A DNA stretch of 6,007 nt from an uncultured Lachnospiraceae bacterium (GTDB lineage Bacteria > Bacillota > Clostridia > Lachnospirales > Lachnospiraceae), in contig CACXEL010000421.1 in the NCBI GenBank assembly GCA_902766655.1, forward strand, positions 1 to 6,007. The letters run 5' to 3'. The translations under genes were made by a program, and so were the position numbers. The notes under the pieces are model-generated. The model had not been told where the DNA came from, ran no database searches, and was given only the letters and a program-made list of their open reading frames with translations. This document shows, piece after piece, positions 5,984 through 6,007 of the stretch. How positions within the stretch are numbered: the first letter of the stretch is position 1; each line of letters begins with the position of its first letter.

Positions 5984-6007
5984 TCAGTCCTTCCTCTTCA
6001 AAAGAGA
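5984..6007 (-). CDS. Possible C-terminal tail of an upstream gene (partial)
   Basis: From the window edge one frame reads SLLKRKD and then TGA (5986-5984), two bases before the ATG of the PLP enzyme gene. A basic C-terminus ending just ahead of the next ribosome binding site would suit a tightly packed operon gene, for which miaA is a candidate from typical clostridial order. Seven residues are far too few to identify a protein, and any random sequence could give this; it is noted only as a possibility. Confidence 0.2.
   Translation of the reverse strand, partial: SLLKRKD

Overview
The window looks like a piece of a Clostridia (Firmicutes) chromosome, possibly a high-GC relative of Lachnospiraceae. 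The reasons are strong GGAGG/AAGGA-type ribosome binding sites at nearly every start, the radC-mreB-mreC order that is common in Firmicutes, and housekeeping families typical of anaerobic clostridia. The base composition is clearly GC-rich by eye, and there is no sign of phage, transposon, CRISPR or RNA genes. The taxonomic call is inference from gene content only.

All genes lie on the minus strand, so transcription runs from high to low coordinates. In that order they are: a possible last few codons of an upstream gene at the window edge; a PLP-dependent methionine gamma-lyase family ('aluminum resistance') protein (5981-4695); a 67-base gap; an HI0933/YhiN/BaiN-type flavoprotein (4627-3422); a COG2509-type FAD-dependent dehydrogenase (3425-1782) that overlaps the previous gene by 4 bases; a likely internal promoter; RadC (1748-1041); an MreB-family actin homologue (1040-27) whose start abuts the radC stop; and the first ten codons of what is probably mreC (30-1), again with an ATGA overlap. 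No gene-free stretch exceeds 67 bases.

The unusual part is the mreB-family gene. It is continuous in one frame from 1040 to 27 except for a single TAG codon at 368-366. That codon falls in the stretch where MreB proteins normally read V-x-G-x-x-x-x-T-G-x-P, and the family match continues in the same frame immediately after it. A Shine-Dalgarno-like AAGGTG and an ATG follow the stop closely, so the gene could be a recent nonsense pseudogene, a sequencing or assembly error, a two-polypeptide MreB made by termination-reinitiation, or a readthrough gene. The protein is also a divergent MreB paralogue: residues usually needed for ATP hydrolysis in the actin fold are replaced.

Functionally the window joins a metabolic/redox block (a PLP enzyme and two poorly characterised flavoproteins) to the start of the radC-mreBCD cell-shape cluster. 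Apart from the mreB lesion and the substituted ATP-site residues, I see ordinary housekeeping content and no evidence for a previously undescribed system.
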